A DNA stretch of 64,000 bases from Candidatus Eisenbergiella stercoravium (GTDB lineage: Bacteria > Bacillota > Clostridia > Lachnospirales > Lachnospiraceae), in the NCBI GenBank assembly GCA_019113175.1, contig DXHY01000002.1:1-64000 (forward strand). Direction: 5' to 3'. Below, in pieces: positions 27,065-37,472 of the stretch (position 1 is the first letter of the stretch; each line of letters begins with the position of its first letter). Both the position numbers and the translations under genes were made by a program. The notes under the pieces are model-generated. The model saw nothing but the letters and a program-made list of their open reading frames with translations, had not been told where the DNA came from and did no database searches.

Positions 27065-29173
27065 TCAGTTCCCATTCTTATAATTGGCAGGCGTCACACC
27101 TGTCTGGTTCTTAAATGCCTTTATGAAGTAGGAGATATTGGTATAACCCACTTTCTGGCAGGTTTCGGCCACGGTGAGGTGGTCGGAGGCAAGGAGCTTT
27201 TTGGCATATTCGATCCTTAAAAAGATGAGGTAATCCTTGTATTTTTTCCCGCTGTGTTGCTGTATGGCGTTTCGGACAAAAGCGGTAGTGGTGTTAAGCT
27301 GTTCGGCCACATTTTCTATTGAAATCTCGTAATCCATAAAATGATTGTTCATATAAGTATAGACCTGATAGGATTTATCTTCTTCCAGTCTGGACTTTTG
27401 TTCCCTGAATTGGGCGCAGAAGTCCCTGATCGCTGTTTCTACAGAAGAGGTGAACTGAGGAATATCCCTGGAAGAGAGCATAAGGCTGATGGACTGCTTG
27501 GAAAGGAAAATATGATATTCGTGGGATACTTTAATAAATTCACCTAAAAAGCTGGCAAAAATATACTGCTGCATCAGAAGGGATGGCATTCTTTTTTCTA
27601 TGGACTTAATATAAGAAGAGAACGCCTGAAGGGCGGTATTTTCATCTCCCTCCGATAAAGCGCTTATCACAGGATAAAAGTCGTCTTTATTGAACACGGA
27701 TTCATCATTGTCCAAATCTTTTTTGCTGTCTTCGGAAATCATATGTGGATTCTTCTGCATATCCAGAGATTCCAGATAAGAGGCAGAAATATGAGACAGG
27801 TCATTGCAGATATTTCCACATTCTGCGGACTGCTTAAATTCGAAATTTTCTGACAATTCTATGATTTCTTCAAAAACTTCTTCCCTTTGAGAGGGGTCGG
27901 AAATGCTGCAGAGGGAGGAAATGATATTCTTTTTCATGCTGATAACAGAATATACATATATCTCTTCTTCCGGGTCTGAGAGTTCTTCAAATAGCTGTTT
28001 CATCTGCTGATAGACAGACTCATCCGGCGCATTTTCCTTTTGAAAATTGATGCTGACGACAAAAAAATAAGGGCCGGGAAGAAGGATGTTTGCCTGAGAC
28101 AGGTAAGGGTTGATATCAAAGGAATAGTTCCCGTTCAAAATGAGGATCAGGATCTGGTCCCTCAATAATCCCTGATATTCCTCTAATTGTGTGCTGACCG
28201 TTGTATTCTGTTTCAGGACGGATTCCATCATGAAATTCAGTTTATCCAGTTTGTTTTCAAACACCGGAGTGTTATTTAGGGATGTGGAGATAGCGTTCCT
28301 GTATTTTTGGGTCAGTTTCATAAGTGGCCTGTAGGAGTGGTAGGCAAACAGGCTGGAAATGAACAGTATAAGGATGATGACGGCAAATACCAGAAGGATC
28401 TGGAGCGGTATCAGGTTATAGGATGTAAATCTGTCCGGCTGGTAGAGAACCGAAAAACGGCCGTCCGGACTTTCACAGGAAAGCCCCCGTGCATTGTTTT
28501 TCTCCGGAGGCGCTGCGTTGGAATACAAAAGCTGCCCGTCTGAATAAATGGCAACGGTCCCTTCCAGCCCGCCGCTCACGGTCTGAATGCGGTCGTTGAC
28601 AGAAGCATGGTCGATCACCATGCAAAGGACAGCATTTGGAGTCTGTCCCGTATGGATCGTTGTGACAGGAAGAAAGACAAAAAGATTGTCGCTGGTATAA
28701 TAAAAATGGATGCTGATGCTCTGGTTGAGAAGACGGGTGATTTCAAAAGAATCCTGATCTCCAAATTGATCCAGATAGGCTTCTTTGTTGATCGTCTTAT
28801 TTCCTGAATGAAAAATGATATCCATGTTCTTATAGTAAAGAAAATATTCCCGGATCAGAGGGGAATAGTTGATGTATTGTGCGAAATCATCAAGCAGCGT
28901 GATCTCGTAATATTTGTTCCTTTCAAAATAGAACGGCTGATATAGGGTATTTACAGATATCTTCAGATCGATCTCCTCAAAGGTATTGATCTGAGTCGCA
29001 AAATCTTCCGCGACCAGGTCGATCTTTTTCTGATTATAGGATATTTCAGATCTTCTTGTATTTTCCAGATTGATATAGAGAAATAAAACACTCAGGATGA
29101 TGCAGCACAACAGCGCAAGGCTCAGATAGGAAGTGATATAAGGATTTAAGTTGTGAATGTTCTTTTTCTTCAT
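27065..29173 (-). CDS. Membrane-bound AraC-family transcriptional regulator
   Basis: This 702-residue one-component sensor has a membrane segment at about 13-34, an extracellular sensing domain of about 210 residues, and a second segment at about 253-275. A cytoplasmic linker follows, then a C-terminal AraC double helix-turn-helix (from about 600; ENVAEQLNTTTAFVRNAIQ and TCQKVGYTNISYFIKAFKN). Such YesS-like regulators control adjacent sugar transporters. It is divergent from the permease/lipoprotein cluster at 29450-33158, its likely target. The ligand is unknown. Confidence 0.88.
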   Translation of the reverse strand: MKKKNIHNLNPYITSYLSLALLCCIILSVLFLYINLENTRRSEISYNQKKIDLVAEDFATQINTFEEIDLKISVNTLYQPFYFERNKYYEITLLDDFAQYINYSPLIREYFLYYKNMDIIFHSGNKTINKEAYLDQFGDQDSFEITRLLNQSISIHFYYTSDNLFVFLPVTTIHTGQTPNAVLCMVIDHASVNDRIQTVSGGLEGTVAIYSDGQLLYSNAAPPEKNNARGLSCESPDGRFSVLYQPDRFTSYNLIPLQILLVFAVIILILFISSLFAYHSYRPLMKLTQKYRNAISTSLNNTPVFENKLDKLNFMMESVLKQNTTVSTQLEEYQGLLRDQILILILNGNYSFDINPYLSQANILLPGPYFFVVSINFQKENAPDESVYQQMKQLFEELSDPEEEIYVYSVISMKKNIISSLCSISDPSQREEVFEEIIELSENFEFKQSAECGNICNDLSHISASYLESLDMQKNPHMISEDSKKDLDNDESVFNKDDFYPVISALSEGDENTALQAFSSYIKSIEKRMPSLLMQQYIFASFLGEFIKVSHEYHIFLSKQSISLMLSSRDIPQFTSSVETAIRDFCAQFREQKSRLEEDKSYQVYTYMNNHFMDYEISIENVAEQLNTTTAFVRNAIQQHSGKKYKDYLIFLRIEYAKKLLASDHLTVAETCQKVGYTNISYFIKAFKNQTGVTPANYKNGN

Positions 29174-29375
29174 GTTTGTTCCCCATTGCCGGCTTATGAT
29201 AAGCAGACCTTATTTTATGCACAATATATCTATATAGTAGGATATTGAGACTGAAAAATCAACAAAACGCATAAAAAAGTCATGCTTTTTACGAAAACGT
29301 TATTTAAAATTGGAAAATAGAAATGAAGAATTTACGGCTAAAAAAGATAACGCTATGCGAAAAAAGAAAACAGGA

Positions 29376-29404
29376 TTGAAAGAAAAAGCGGGAGGATGTT
29401 ATAA
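29376..29404 (+). promoter_or_regulatory. Predicted promoter of the sugar importer
   Basis: TTGAAA (29376-29381), 17 bases and TTATAA (29399-29404) precede the first permease by about 45 bases. The 276-base divergent region is AT-rich. I found no convincing operator repeat in it. Confidence 0.45.
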
Positions 29405-29449
29405 AAAAACCGTACAGCAGAACAAATCATTCATGAGAGGAAGGGCGGA

Positions 29450-30364
29450 ATGAAAAAGAAAAACCTGAAACATCTGAAAAAGAATCTGTATCGATGCAGA
29501 CTGTTATATCTGATGATACTCCCATCGCTCATCACTGTTTTCATTTTCCATTATATTCCTATCTATGGGGTCCAGATTGCTTTTAAGGATTACCGAAGCA
29601 GTCTGGGGATATTGGGAAGCAAGTGGGTTGGATTAAAGTATTTTATCGAATTCATAAACTATCCTTATTTTGAAAAGGTGATGGTCAATACGATCAGGAT
29701 CAGTCTGGTGTGTCTCTGTACCTTTCCGATACCGATCATCTTTTCCATCATGCTGAATGAACTGAGAAGTTCTAAAGTGAAAAAAGTATCACAGATGATC
29801 ACCTATGCCCCGCATTTTGTATCCACGGTGGTGGTCTGTTCCATGCTGATGCTTTTTCTGGATAAGGACGGGCTGATCAACAATATCATCGCTTTTTTCG
29901 GCGGAGAAAGGGTTTCTTATCTTTCCGTTCCGTCGGCTTTCGCTCCGATCTACGCGATCAGTGATCTGTGGCAGGGGCTCGGATGGGGAACCATTATTTA
30001 CCTGGCAACGCTGGCTGGAATTTCTGTAGAATTGGTTGAGGCAGCAAAGATTGACGGTGCAGGAAGACTGCAGACGATATGGCACGTACATCTGCCATAT
30101 TTAAAACCCACGATCATCACCTTATTTATATTAAAAATGGGTTCGCTGATCTCTGTCGGATTTGAAAAGGTCTTTCTGCTTCAGAATCCGCTGAACCTGG
30201 ACGCGTCCAGCGTCATTTCCACCTATGTATATGAGGTGGGGATCATCAATCACCAGTACAGTTATTCGTCGGCGATCGGGCTGTTCAATAATATCATCAA
30301 TATCATCCTGCTCATGATCGCAAACACGGTTTCCAAAAAAGTTGCGGAAACCAGTCTCTGGTAA
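29450..30364 (+). CDS. Sugar ABC transporter permease (LplB type)
   Basis: This 304-residue CUT1-family inner-membrane permease has six hydrophobic segments (first at about 20-42). The cytoplasmic EAA loop reads EAAKIDGAGRLQTIWHVHLP (about 195-215), which couples to an ATPase. The N-terminal IPIYGVQIAFKDY is typical of LplB/YtcP partners. No ATPase gene is nearby; such transporters often use a shared MsmX-like ATPase. The start is preceded by GAGAGGAAGGGCGGA. The next permease starts 14 bases downstream. Confidence 0.92.
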   Translation: MKKKNLKHLKKNLYRCRLLYLMILPSLITVFIFHYIPIYGVQIAFKDYRSSLGILGSKWVGLKYFIEFINYPYFEKVMVNTIRISLVCLCTFPIPIIFSIMLNELRSSKVKKVSQMITYAPHFVSTVVVCSMLMLFLDKDGLINNIIAFFGGERVSYLSVPSAFAPIYAISDLWQGLGWGTIIYLATLAGISVELVEAAKIDGAGRLQTIWHVHLPYLKPTIITLFILKMGSLISVGFEKVFLLQNPLNLDASSVISTYVYEVGIINHQYSYSSAIGLFNNIINIILLMIANTVSKKVAETSLW

Positions 30365-30378
30365 GGGGGTGAAACAGA

Positions 30379-31293
30379 ATGAAAAGAACGAATGAGATCA
30401 GAAAAAAGAAAAAAATAGGGGCGTTCGATATGGTCAATACGATCCTCGTCATCCTCATCACTCTGGTCACCATATACCCCCTTTATTTCTGCGTGATTGC
30501 TTCCTTTTCGGATCCGCAGCAGGTGGCGCTTGGAAATACCATGTTCTGGATCAAGGATTTTACCTTGGAACCGTATCAGTATGTGCTGCGGGAGAGCAGG
30601 ATATGGATAGGATATCGGAACAGCATCCTCTATATGTTTTTCGGGACGCTTTATAATCTGGTTCTGACGATCCCGGCGGCATATGTGCTGACGAAATCCT
30701 ATCTGCCCTTCCGGAATGTCCTGTCCTGGTATTTTTTCATTACCATGTATTTTTCCGGCGGCATGATCCCGACCTATCTGTTGATGAAGGATCTGAACCT
30801 GATAGACAATCCGCTTGCACTGATCCTGGGGGCGGGAGTAAGCTGTTACAACCTGATCGTGACCAGGCAGTATTTTGCTTCTTCCATTCCGAATGATATA
30901 TATGAAGCCGCCTATATGGACGGAGCTTCCGAATGGAAATGTTTTGTAAAGATAGCGATCCCGCTGGCAAAGCCCATCATCGCGGTCATGGCGCTCTATT
31001 ACGGGATGGCTCACTGGAACAGCTATTATAACGCATTATTATATATCCGGAATGTGGATTATTATCCGTTACAGCTGGTATTAAGGGGAATTCTCATTTC
31101 CAATGAGCTTTCTCTTAACGCAATGGAAAATGCCGATGCGGAAACGATGGCATATCTGGTAAGAAAAGCCCAGATAGCCCAGGGGATGAAGTACGCGATC
31201 GTGTTTATCGCAAGCGCCCCTCTTCTGGTGGCATATCCATTCTTACAAAAATACTTTACAAAGGGGATCATGATCGGTTCCGTAAAGGGGTAA
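30379..31293 (+). CDS. Sugar ABC transporter permease (LplC/YtcP type)
   Basis: This 304-residue second permease has six membrane segments and an EAA loop EAAYMDGASEWKCFVKIAIP (about 180-200). The C-terminus FTKGIMIGSVKG is the family signature. It pairs with the LplB-type permease upstream to form the channel. The binding lipoprotein follows after 26 bases. Confidence 0.92.
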   Translation: MKRTNEIRKKKKIGAFDMVNTILVILITLVTIYPLYFCVIASFSDPQQVALGNTMFWIKDFTLEPYQYVLRESRIWIGYRNSILYMFFGTLYNLVLTIPAAYVLTKSYLPFRNVLSWYFFITMYFSGGMIPTYLLMKDLNLIDNPLALILGAGVSCYNLIVTRQYFASSIPNDIYEAAYMDGASEWKCFVKIAIPLAKPIIAVMALYYGMAHWNSYYNALLYIRNVDYYPLQLVLRGILISNELSLNAMENADAETMAYLVRKAQIAQGMKYAIVFIASAPLLVAYPFLQKYFTKGIMIGSVKG

Positions 31294-31319
31294 CTCAATC
31301 AAAAAAAGGAGGAAAGAGA

Positions 31320-33158
31320 ATGAAAAGAAACAGGAAAAAGGTTGTTGCAGCTGTTTTGTCGGCAGTGATGCTCTGTTCCATGGCGGCATGCGGAAGCCAG
31401 AGTGAGGAAGCTTCCGGTTCCGGATCATCCGCTCCGGAAGCGGTGCAGGAAAGCAGCGCAGAGGAAACGCAGGGCGGACAGGAAAGCGGCAGCGCGGGGG
31501 AAACACAGAGCGGTCAGGAAAGCGCTTCTATTCCCGAATGGCTGGATACTTCAGGCAATCTTCCCATCGTAAAAGAGGGAGAGGAAAAAACGCTGAGCGT
31601 TGCAATCCAGATGAGTGTGGATTCTGGAAATCCGGAAGATATGTGGTTCTATCAATTTATTGAAGACCAGATGAATATCAACCTGGAAGTGACAAAATTT
31701 ACGAGTGAAAATCAGAATGAATTTTTGTCCCTTACCTTTGCGGACGCGGATCTTCCGGATATCATCATCGCAGGATATCTGAATACATCAGACCTGGTCA
31801 CTTACGGGGCGGAAGAAGGACAGCTTCTGGATCTGGCTCCCTATATCAATGAAACCAACATGCCAAATCTGACCCAGATCTATGAAACAAATCCGGAATA
31901 TAAAAATGCGGTCATGGATACGGAAGGGCATGTCTGGTCTCTGGGATATATCAACAATCCCAAGGACAGGGGACAGATCCCGAGGGCATTCATCAATTAT
32001 GACTGGCTCGAGGAAGCGGGGCTGGAGGTTCCCACCACGCTGGATGAATTTGTGGATGCGCTTAGGGCGTTTAAGGAAAGAGGGGATGATATTATTCCCA
32101 TGGCAGGAGGATATAATGCTGCAAATCCCTGCCTGATCCTTTTAAACGCTTACGGATATAATACGACGGATTCAAAGGGACTGTCGATCGCGCTGAGGGA
32201 TGGAAAGGTGGTTCTTCCTGTTGCGGACAGAGAGGCTTACGGGGCATACCTGACCACGATGAACACCCTTTATTCGGAAGGGCTGATAGATCCTGATTTC
32301 TATACAACTGATGGATCTACTGTCAGCGCCATTTATTCTTCCGGAAAGTCGGGATTTATACCTGAGGCGCCCTTTGTTTATCTATCCGATTATTCTTCCT
32401 TCTGGGGAGCAAGCCCTCTGACCAGCGAGTATAATGATACGCAGATGTGGCCGGCAAGCACTTCCGCTATCAGCGCCGGGCAGTTTGTGGTCAGCGCTTC
32501 CTGCGAAGAACCTGAGCTGGCGATGGCATTTGCTGACTGGTTCTTTAAAGCTCCGGGGACAAATTATGAAATGTCCGTCAGCGGCCCGGGGGCGCAGGAT
32601 ACGGATATCCTGTACGGAGTGAAGGGGATGAAGATCGATCCTGAAACAAAGGCGGTGATCTATGATGATGTGGAGGAAAATCCTAACCTATACAGCAGTA
32701 CCAATGACTATTTAAGTAAGAGAGTTCAGTTATGGGCTGCAAGAATTGTCGGAATCGGCACTCCTCAAAATATACTGGCAAAGGAAAGAGTATGCGGATG
32801 GTCAGAGGATGAACTGGATGATGGTTATCCGGATCTTTCTACTATAGATAACCCTTCTGAATTGAGAAAAACTATGAATGATGGTGAAATGCATTTTAGA
32901 GTTGCGCTGGAGGATACGCTGGTTCCCTATGTGGAAGAAGGATATCCGAGTTCCGTATACCTGGATCAGGAAACAGCCCTCAGGGCGGCGAACCTGCTCA
33001 CTGTCATCACGGAATATGCGGAACAGGAATCCGCAAAATTCGTGACCGGAACCAGGTCTCTGGATGAGCTTGATAATTATTTCGATGAGATCGAACGCTT
33101 GGGAGCGACGGAATACGTGGAAATCTATCAGAATTATTATGACAGTATCAATGGATAA
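31320..33158 (+). CDS. Sugar-binding lipoprotein of the ABC importer
   Basis: This 612-residue extracellular solute-binding protein has a lipoprotein signal whose lipobox ends SMAAC, so C24 would be lipidated. A low-complexity Gly/Ser/Glu/Gln linker (about 25-65, with ETQ-GGQESGS/ETQSGQES repeats) tethers the binding domain. The size and the ending fit LplA/YtcQ-type proteins for oligosaccharides; the ligand is unknown. It is the last gene of the cluster, and a terminator follows 39 bases after the stop. Confidence 0.9.
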   Translation: MKRNRKKVVAAVLSAVMLCSMAACGSQSEEASGSGSSAPEAVQESSAEETQGGQESGSAGETQSGQESASIPEWLDTSGNLPIVKEGEEKTLSVAIQMSVDSGNPEDMWFYQFIEDQMNINLEVTKFTSENQNEFLSLTFADADLPDIIIAGYLNTSDLVTYGAEEGQLLDLAPYINETNMPNLTQIYETNPEYKNAVMDTEGHVWSLGYINNPKDRGQIPRAFINYDWLEEAGLEVPTTLDEFVDALRAFKERGDDIIPMAGGYNAANPCLILLNAYGYNTTDSKGLSIALRDGKVVLPVADREAYGAYLTTMNTLYSEGLIDPDFYTTDGSTVSAIYSSGKSGFIPEAPFVYLSDYSSFWGASPLTSEYNDTQMWPASTSAISAGQFVVSASCEEPELAMAFADWFFKAPGTNYEMSVSGPGAQDTDILYGVKGMKIDPETKAVIYDDVEENPNLYSSTNDYLSKRVQLWAARIVGIGTPQNILAKERVCGWSEDELDDGYPDLSTIDNPSELRKTMNDGEMHFRVALEDTLVPYVEEGYPSSVYLDQETALRAANLLTVITEYAEQESAKFVTGTRSLDELDNYFDEIERLGATEYVEIYQNYYDSING

Positions 33159-33197
33159 CTGATTTGTATTTATTTATAACGGAATATAATGGTTATA

Positions 33198-33237
33198 ACA
33201 GAGCGGCAAAACTTAAATGATGTCGCTCTGTTTTTTT
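33198..33237 (+). terminator. Terminator after the sugar importer
   Basis: ACAGAGCG (33198-33205) pairs with CGCTCTGT (33224-33231), and the stem runs into a seven-T tract. Confidence 0.85.
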
Positions 33238-33337
33238 GAATGAAAAGATAGCAACAGAGTATTGAAAAAGAGTTATATTTGAAGTAATATACTTATAAGT
33301 TAACAAATAATAAAATATTCTGGCATGGAGGCAGGAA

Positions 33338-34729
33338 ATGATCGGGAGGGAAGCAGAGCTGGAAAGGCTGGAAAATCTTTATAAAAGCAATCAATTTGAA
33401 TTCCTTGTCATGTATGGAAGACGGAGAGTTGGAAAAACAACGATTCTTCAGGAATTTGCCAGCCGGCATAAAGTAATTTTTTATTCCGCGCAGGAAAAAA
33501 ATGACAGTCTGAATCTTCAGGATTTTTCTCAGGCGGTTCAGCAGACTCTGGATGGACATTTTATTGCGCCTTTTCCATCCTGGAAGGAAGCTTTTTCCTA
33601 TATTACAAAAAAAACACAGAGCGGCAGAACGGTTCTGATCATTGATGAATTTCCATTTATGGCAGGTACCAATCCGTCCGTCAAAAGTATATTGCAGCAT
33701 GAGATTGATCATGAATGGAGTAAAAAAGAAATTTTATTGATTCTATGCGGATCAAGTGTAAGTTTTATGGTCAATCAGATTATGGGATATGAAAGCCCGC
33801 TGTATGGACGGACTACTTCAGTTATGGAAATACTTCCATTTGATTATCTGGACAGCGGAAAGTTTTTTCCATTCTACAGCAATGAAGAGAAACTGACAGC
33901 TTACGGTATTCTTGGAGGAATTCCGCGTTATTTGAATGCGTTCTCTCCGAAATGTTCCATACAGGAAAATCTGGAAAAGGAGATTCTGGCAAACGGAGCC
34001 TTTCTAAATGATGAACCGATGACGGTTTTGCGGGCAGAGCTGCGTGAACCAAATATTTATAACAGTATTCTGGAAGCAATCGCAAGAGGATATAACCGGG
34101 TGACTGAAATTGCAGACTGTATCCATGAGGACAAAGGAAAGTGTGGAAAATACCTGGCGACTCTGCTGGAAATAAGACTTGTGGAAAAAAGAACGCCGTG
34201 CGGAGAACCGGATAACAGCAGAAAGGCCGCTTATCTGCTGTCAGATCCTTTCTACCGTTTCTGGTATCATTATATTTTTGCAAATAAAAGCTATTATGAT
34301 CTGCTTGGACCGGTTGAAGCGGCAGAAGAAATTATGCGGGAGCTTCCGGAATTTATGGGAACTGCATTTGAAGAAATATGCAGACAGTATCTGATTCGTC
34401 AGGCAAAAAAAAGAAAATTGCCGTTTGTTCCGTCAAGAATTGGAAAGTGGTGGGGGAATAATCCGCATATCAGGGCACAGGATGACGTAGACATTCTTGC
34501 TTTGAACAGAAATAAAACGGAAGGCATTTTCTGTGAATGTAAATTTACGAACAGACCGATGCCGATGGGAGAATATGAGGATCTTCTGACGGCGGCAAAA
34601 GCCTTTCCTGAGAACATGAAAAAATATTTCATGTTTATCAGCAGAAGCGGATATACCATGCCGGTAGTAAGAAGAGCAAAGGAAGAAAAAACGGTTCTTT
34701 TGACAATTGACGATTTGTTTAAAGAATAA
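33338..34729 (+). CDS. ATP-binding protein with DUF234-type nuclease-like C-terminus
   Basis: This 463-residue protein has an N-terminal archaeal-type AAA ATPase with Walker A GRRRVGKTT (about 27-35) and Walker B VLIIDEFPFM near 105. The C-terminal region matches DUF234: DDVDILALN followed by GIFCECKF preserves the D...E-x-K pattern of PD-(D/E)XK folds. The function is unknown; such genes are common, scattered accessory genes in Firmicutes and archaea. The start has GGAGG six bases upstream. Confidence 0.85.
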   Translation: MIGREAELERLENLYKSNQFEFLVMYGRRRVGKTTILQEFASRHKVIFYSAQEKNDSLNLQDFSQAVQQTLDGHFIAPFPSWKEAFSYITKKTQSGRTVLIIDEFPFMAGTNPSVKSILQHEIDHEWSKKEILLILCGSSVSFMVNQIMGYESPLYGRTTSVMEILPFDYLDSGKFFPFYSNEEKLTAYGILGGIPRYLNAFSPKCSIQENLEKEILANGAFLNDEPMTVLRAELREPNIYNSILEAIARGYNRVTEIADCIHEDKGKCGKYLATLLEIRLVEKRTPCGEPDNSRKAAYLLSDPFYRFWYHYIFANKSYYDLLGPVEAAEEIMRELPEFMGTAFEEICRQYLIRQAKKRKLPFVPSRIGKWWGNNPHIRAQDDVDILALNRNKTEGIFCECKFTNRPMPMGEYEDLLTAAKAFPENMKKYFMFISRSGYTMPVVRRAKEEKTVLLTIDDLFKE

Positions 34730-34778
34730 AAAGATAGAAAAGCTGCCATGTCAGTAATGGAGAAGGAGATAAGAAAAG

Positions 34779-36060
34779 ATGCAGACACAGAGTGAGCAGA
34801 GATTCGCAACGGAAAGTATTCCAAAGCTGATGGTGACGATGGCGATTCCATCCGTCATCGCGCAGGTCATAAATATTCTTTATAATATCGTGGACCGGAT
34901 TTACATAGGGCATATCGAAGGAGTGGGGGCGGCAGCGCTGACGGGAGTTGGAGTGACCTTTCCAATCATCACGCTGATTTCCGCGTTTTCCGCCTTTGTA
35001 GGAAGAGGAGGCGCTCCGCTTGCGGCCATCTGGATGGGAAAAGGGGATCAGAAGCATGCGGAAAAAATTCTGGGAAACGGCGCGCTTTTGCTTACAATTT
35101 TCAGCATGCTGCTGATGGCGGTATTTCTGATCTGGCAGAGGCCGCTTCTTTATCTGTTCGGCGCCAGCGATGCCACGATTGGATATGCCTGCGATTATCT
35201 TACCATTTATCTGCTTGGAACCTGGTTTGTCCAGCTGGCTCTGGGGCTGAACCCGTTTATTATCTGTCAGGGAAAGCCGAGAACGGCCATGCTTTCCATC
35301 GTCATCGGCGCGGTGATCAATATCGTTCTGGATCCTATTTTCATATTTGTGTTTGGCTGGGGCGTACAGGGCGCGGCCATTGCTACGGTAATTTCCCAGG
35401 CGATGAGCGCGGCGTGGAATGTGGGCTTTCTGGTGAGCGGTAAATCTTCCATCCGTCTTATGGTGAAAAATCTGAAGCCGGAGCTGAGAATTATCGGGCA
35501 GACCTTTTCTCTTGGAATATCTCCCTTCATCATGAGTTCCACGGAGAGTCTGGTGACCATCGTATTAAACAGCGGCATGCAGAGATACGGCGGTGATCTG
35601 TATGTGGGTTCTATCACCATCATGCAGAGCGTGCTGCAGCTGTTCTCTGCTCCTCTTACCGGATTTACGCAGGGCGTGCAGCCTATCATCAGCTACAATT
35701 ACGGGGCCGGAAATTTTGCCCGCACAAAGAAAATATGTCTGAGCATGATCGGCGTCAGCTTTACCATTTCTTTTCTTGCCAATTTTCCTGTTCGGCATGC
35801 TGTTCTTTGGTCTGCAGAATGGAATCCAGCCGTCCTTCCTGTCATTGGGGCAGGCCGGAATCTCCCTTTTCATCGCCATGTTCCGGAAGGTCATTCTTCT
35901 GGTTCCGCTGGCGCTCATTCTGCCGCGCTTTTTCGGTGTGATGGGAATTTATTATGCGGAGCCGGTTTCGGATATCATATCCGCAGCCACGGCTACGGTG
36001 CTGTTTGCGCTGAACATTAACAGGATTCTTTCCAAAGAGTATTTGGAGAGGATCCGGTAA
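34779..36060 (+). pseudogene. MATE-family exporter, internally deleted and frameshifted
   Basis: From 34779 the frame gives about 330 residues of a MATE efflux protein (IPSVIAQVINILYNIVDRIY, GAVINIVLDPIFIF, GFTQGVQPIISYNYGAG). After SMIGVSFTISF near 35775 the frame turns to non-membrane sequence. The proper C-terminus (GIQPSFLSLGQAGISLF, ILLVPLALILPRFFGVMGIY) continues in another frame to 36060. The two pieces together make about 427 residues, against about 450 in the family. A transmembrane segment at the joint seems to be missing, so this is a deletion and not a single-base slip. Confidence 0.75.
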
Positions 36061-36086
36061 AAATGAGGTAAGGAGGAAGAAAGTCC

Positions 36087-37472
36087 ATGCTGATGGCACG
36101 AAAAAGCGCAAAACAGATGGATATGACGAAGGGAAAGCCGGCCGGGCTTCTGATCTCCTTTGCCATTCCTATTTTTCTGGGAAATGTGTTTCAGCAGCTT
36201 TATAATATTATGGATTCCGTCATTGTCGGCCGGTTTGTGGGAGCTGATGCGCTGGCGGCGGTGGGAGTCTGCAGCGGCCCCTATTCCGTATTCGTGGGAC
36301 TGAATATGGGATTATCGACCGGAGTGGGGATTCTGGTGGCCCAGCTTCACGGAGCCAGAAAGGAGGAACAGATCAAAACCGTCGTGGCAAACGCGCTGGT
36401 CCTTCTGATGGCTTCTGCGGTTTTGACAGGAGGGCTTGGATTTCTTCTGGCAGATAAGCTGCTGGTGCTTCTGGGAACGCCGGAGGCCGTCATGGGACGG
36501 GCTCTGATTTATATGAGGACCGTATTTGTGAGTATTCTGGGGATGGCTCTGTACCACTGCGTCAACGGAATTCTGCGGGCGCTGGGGGATTCCCGGACAC
36601 CGCTTGTATTTCTTGCAATTTCCAGTATTCTGAATATTGTTCTGGATGTATGCTTTGTCACTGTCGTTAAGTGGGATGTATTTGGAGTGGCGTTTGCCAC
36701 GCTTTTATCCCAGTTGATCGCAGCCGGGGCAGGGCTGATCTATGCCAGAAAAAAGTATGAATGCTTTCAGTTTCCCCTGTCCCGGTTGAAGCCTCACAGA
36801 GCAGTTCTGCAGAAGCTTCTGTATACAGGACTTCCACTGGCACTTCAAAGCTCCACCATCAATATATCTGCGGCTGTTCTGCAGGGATTTGTAAACAGCT
36901 TTGGAGAGACGGTGGTTGCGGCAAATACGATCATCAATAAATTTGATAATCTGAACAACATGCCTCTTTCATCACTCTCCATGGCACTGTCTACCTACAC
37001 CGGGCAGAATGTAGGAGCCGGAGAAAAAAAGCGTGTGCAGAGCGGATACCGGGTGGGATGGAGCATGGCTGTGATTTACAGTGTGCTGGTCTTTGTGATC
37101 GGTCATACCTGTGGCGGAATATTTGCCGATTTCTTCGTGCAGGGAGAGCCGGAAGTAAGAAGTTTCAGTGTGATGGGAATAGGAATCCTGTCCTGCGGCG
37201 TTCTGGCTTTGAGTATGATTTACGTCAACCGCAGCATATTAAACGGAGCTGGAGATACAGGCTTTGCGCTGTTTAACGGATCGGTGGAGATTGTCGGAAG
37301 AATCGGCTTCGCCTGGCTTTACACTGCCGTGCTTCAGATTGGTCCGGCAGGACTGTGGCTGACTGCCGTTTCCAACTGGCTTTTGACGGGACTGGTATGC
37401 CAGGCGAGATACTGTTCCGGTGTATGGAAGAAAAAGGGAGATAATGAGTCTGGAAAAAGCTCAGTCAGCTGA
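36087..37472 (+). CDS. MATE-family efflux transporter
   Basis: This intact 461-residue exporter has twelve predicted membrane segments and the usual start GKPAGLLISFAIPIFLGNVFQ. MATE proteins export drugs or metabolites by Na+ or H+ antiport; the substrate is unknown. It lies 26 bases after the broken MATE gene, and AGGAGG precedes the start. Its 3' end overlaps the convergent phosphatase gene by 12 bases. Confidence 0.92.
   Translation: MLMARKSAKQMDMTKGKPAGLLISFAIPIFLGNVFQQLYNIMDSVIVGRFVGADALAAVGVCSGPYSVFVGLNMGLSTGVGILVAQLHGARKEEQIKTVVANALVLLMASAVLTGGLGFLLADKLLVLLGTPEAVMGRALIYMRTVFVSILGMALYHCVNGILRALGDSRTPLVFLAISSILNIVLDVCFVTVVKWDVFGVAFATLLSQLIAAGAGLIYARKKYECFQFPLSRLKPHRAVLQKLLYTGLPLALQSSTINISAAVLQGFVNSFGETVVAANTIINKFDNLNNMPLSSLSMALSTYTGQNVGAGEKKRVQSGYRVGWSMAVIYSVLVFVIGHTCGGIFADFFVQGEPEVRSFSVMGIGILSCGVLALSMIYVNRSILNGAGDTGFALFNGSVEIVGRIGFAWLYTAVLQIGPAGLWLTAVSNWLLTGLVCQARYCSGVWKKKGDNESGKSSVS

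Noticed and set aside
29174-29449. Catabolite-control (cre) site near ACGAAAACGTTATT
   Set aside because: Too many mismatches to the cre consensus to support it from sequence alone.
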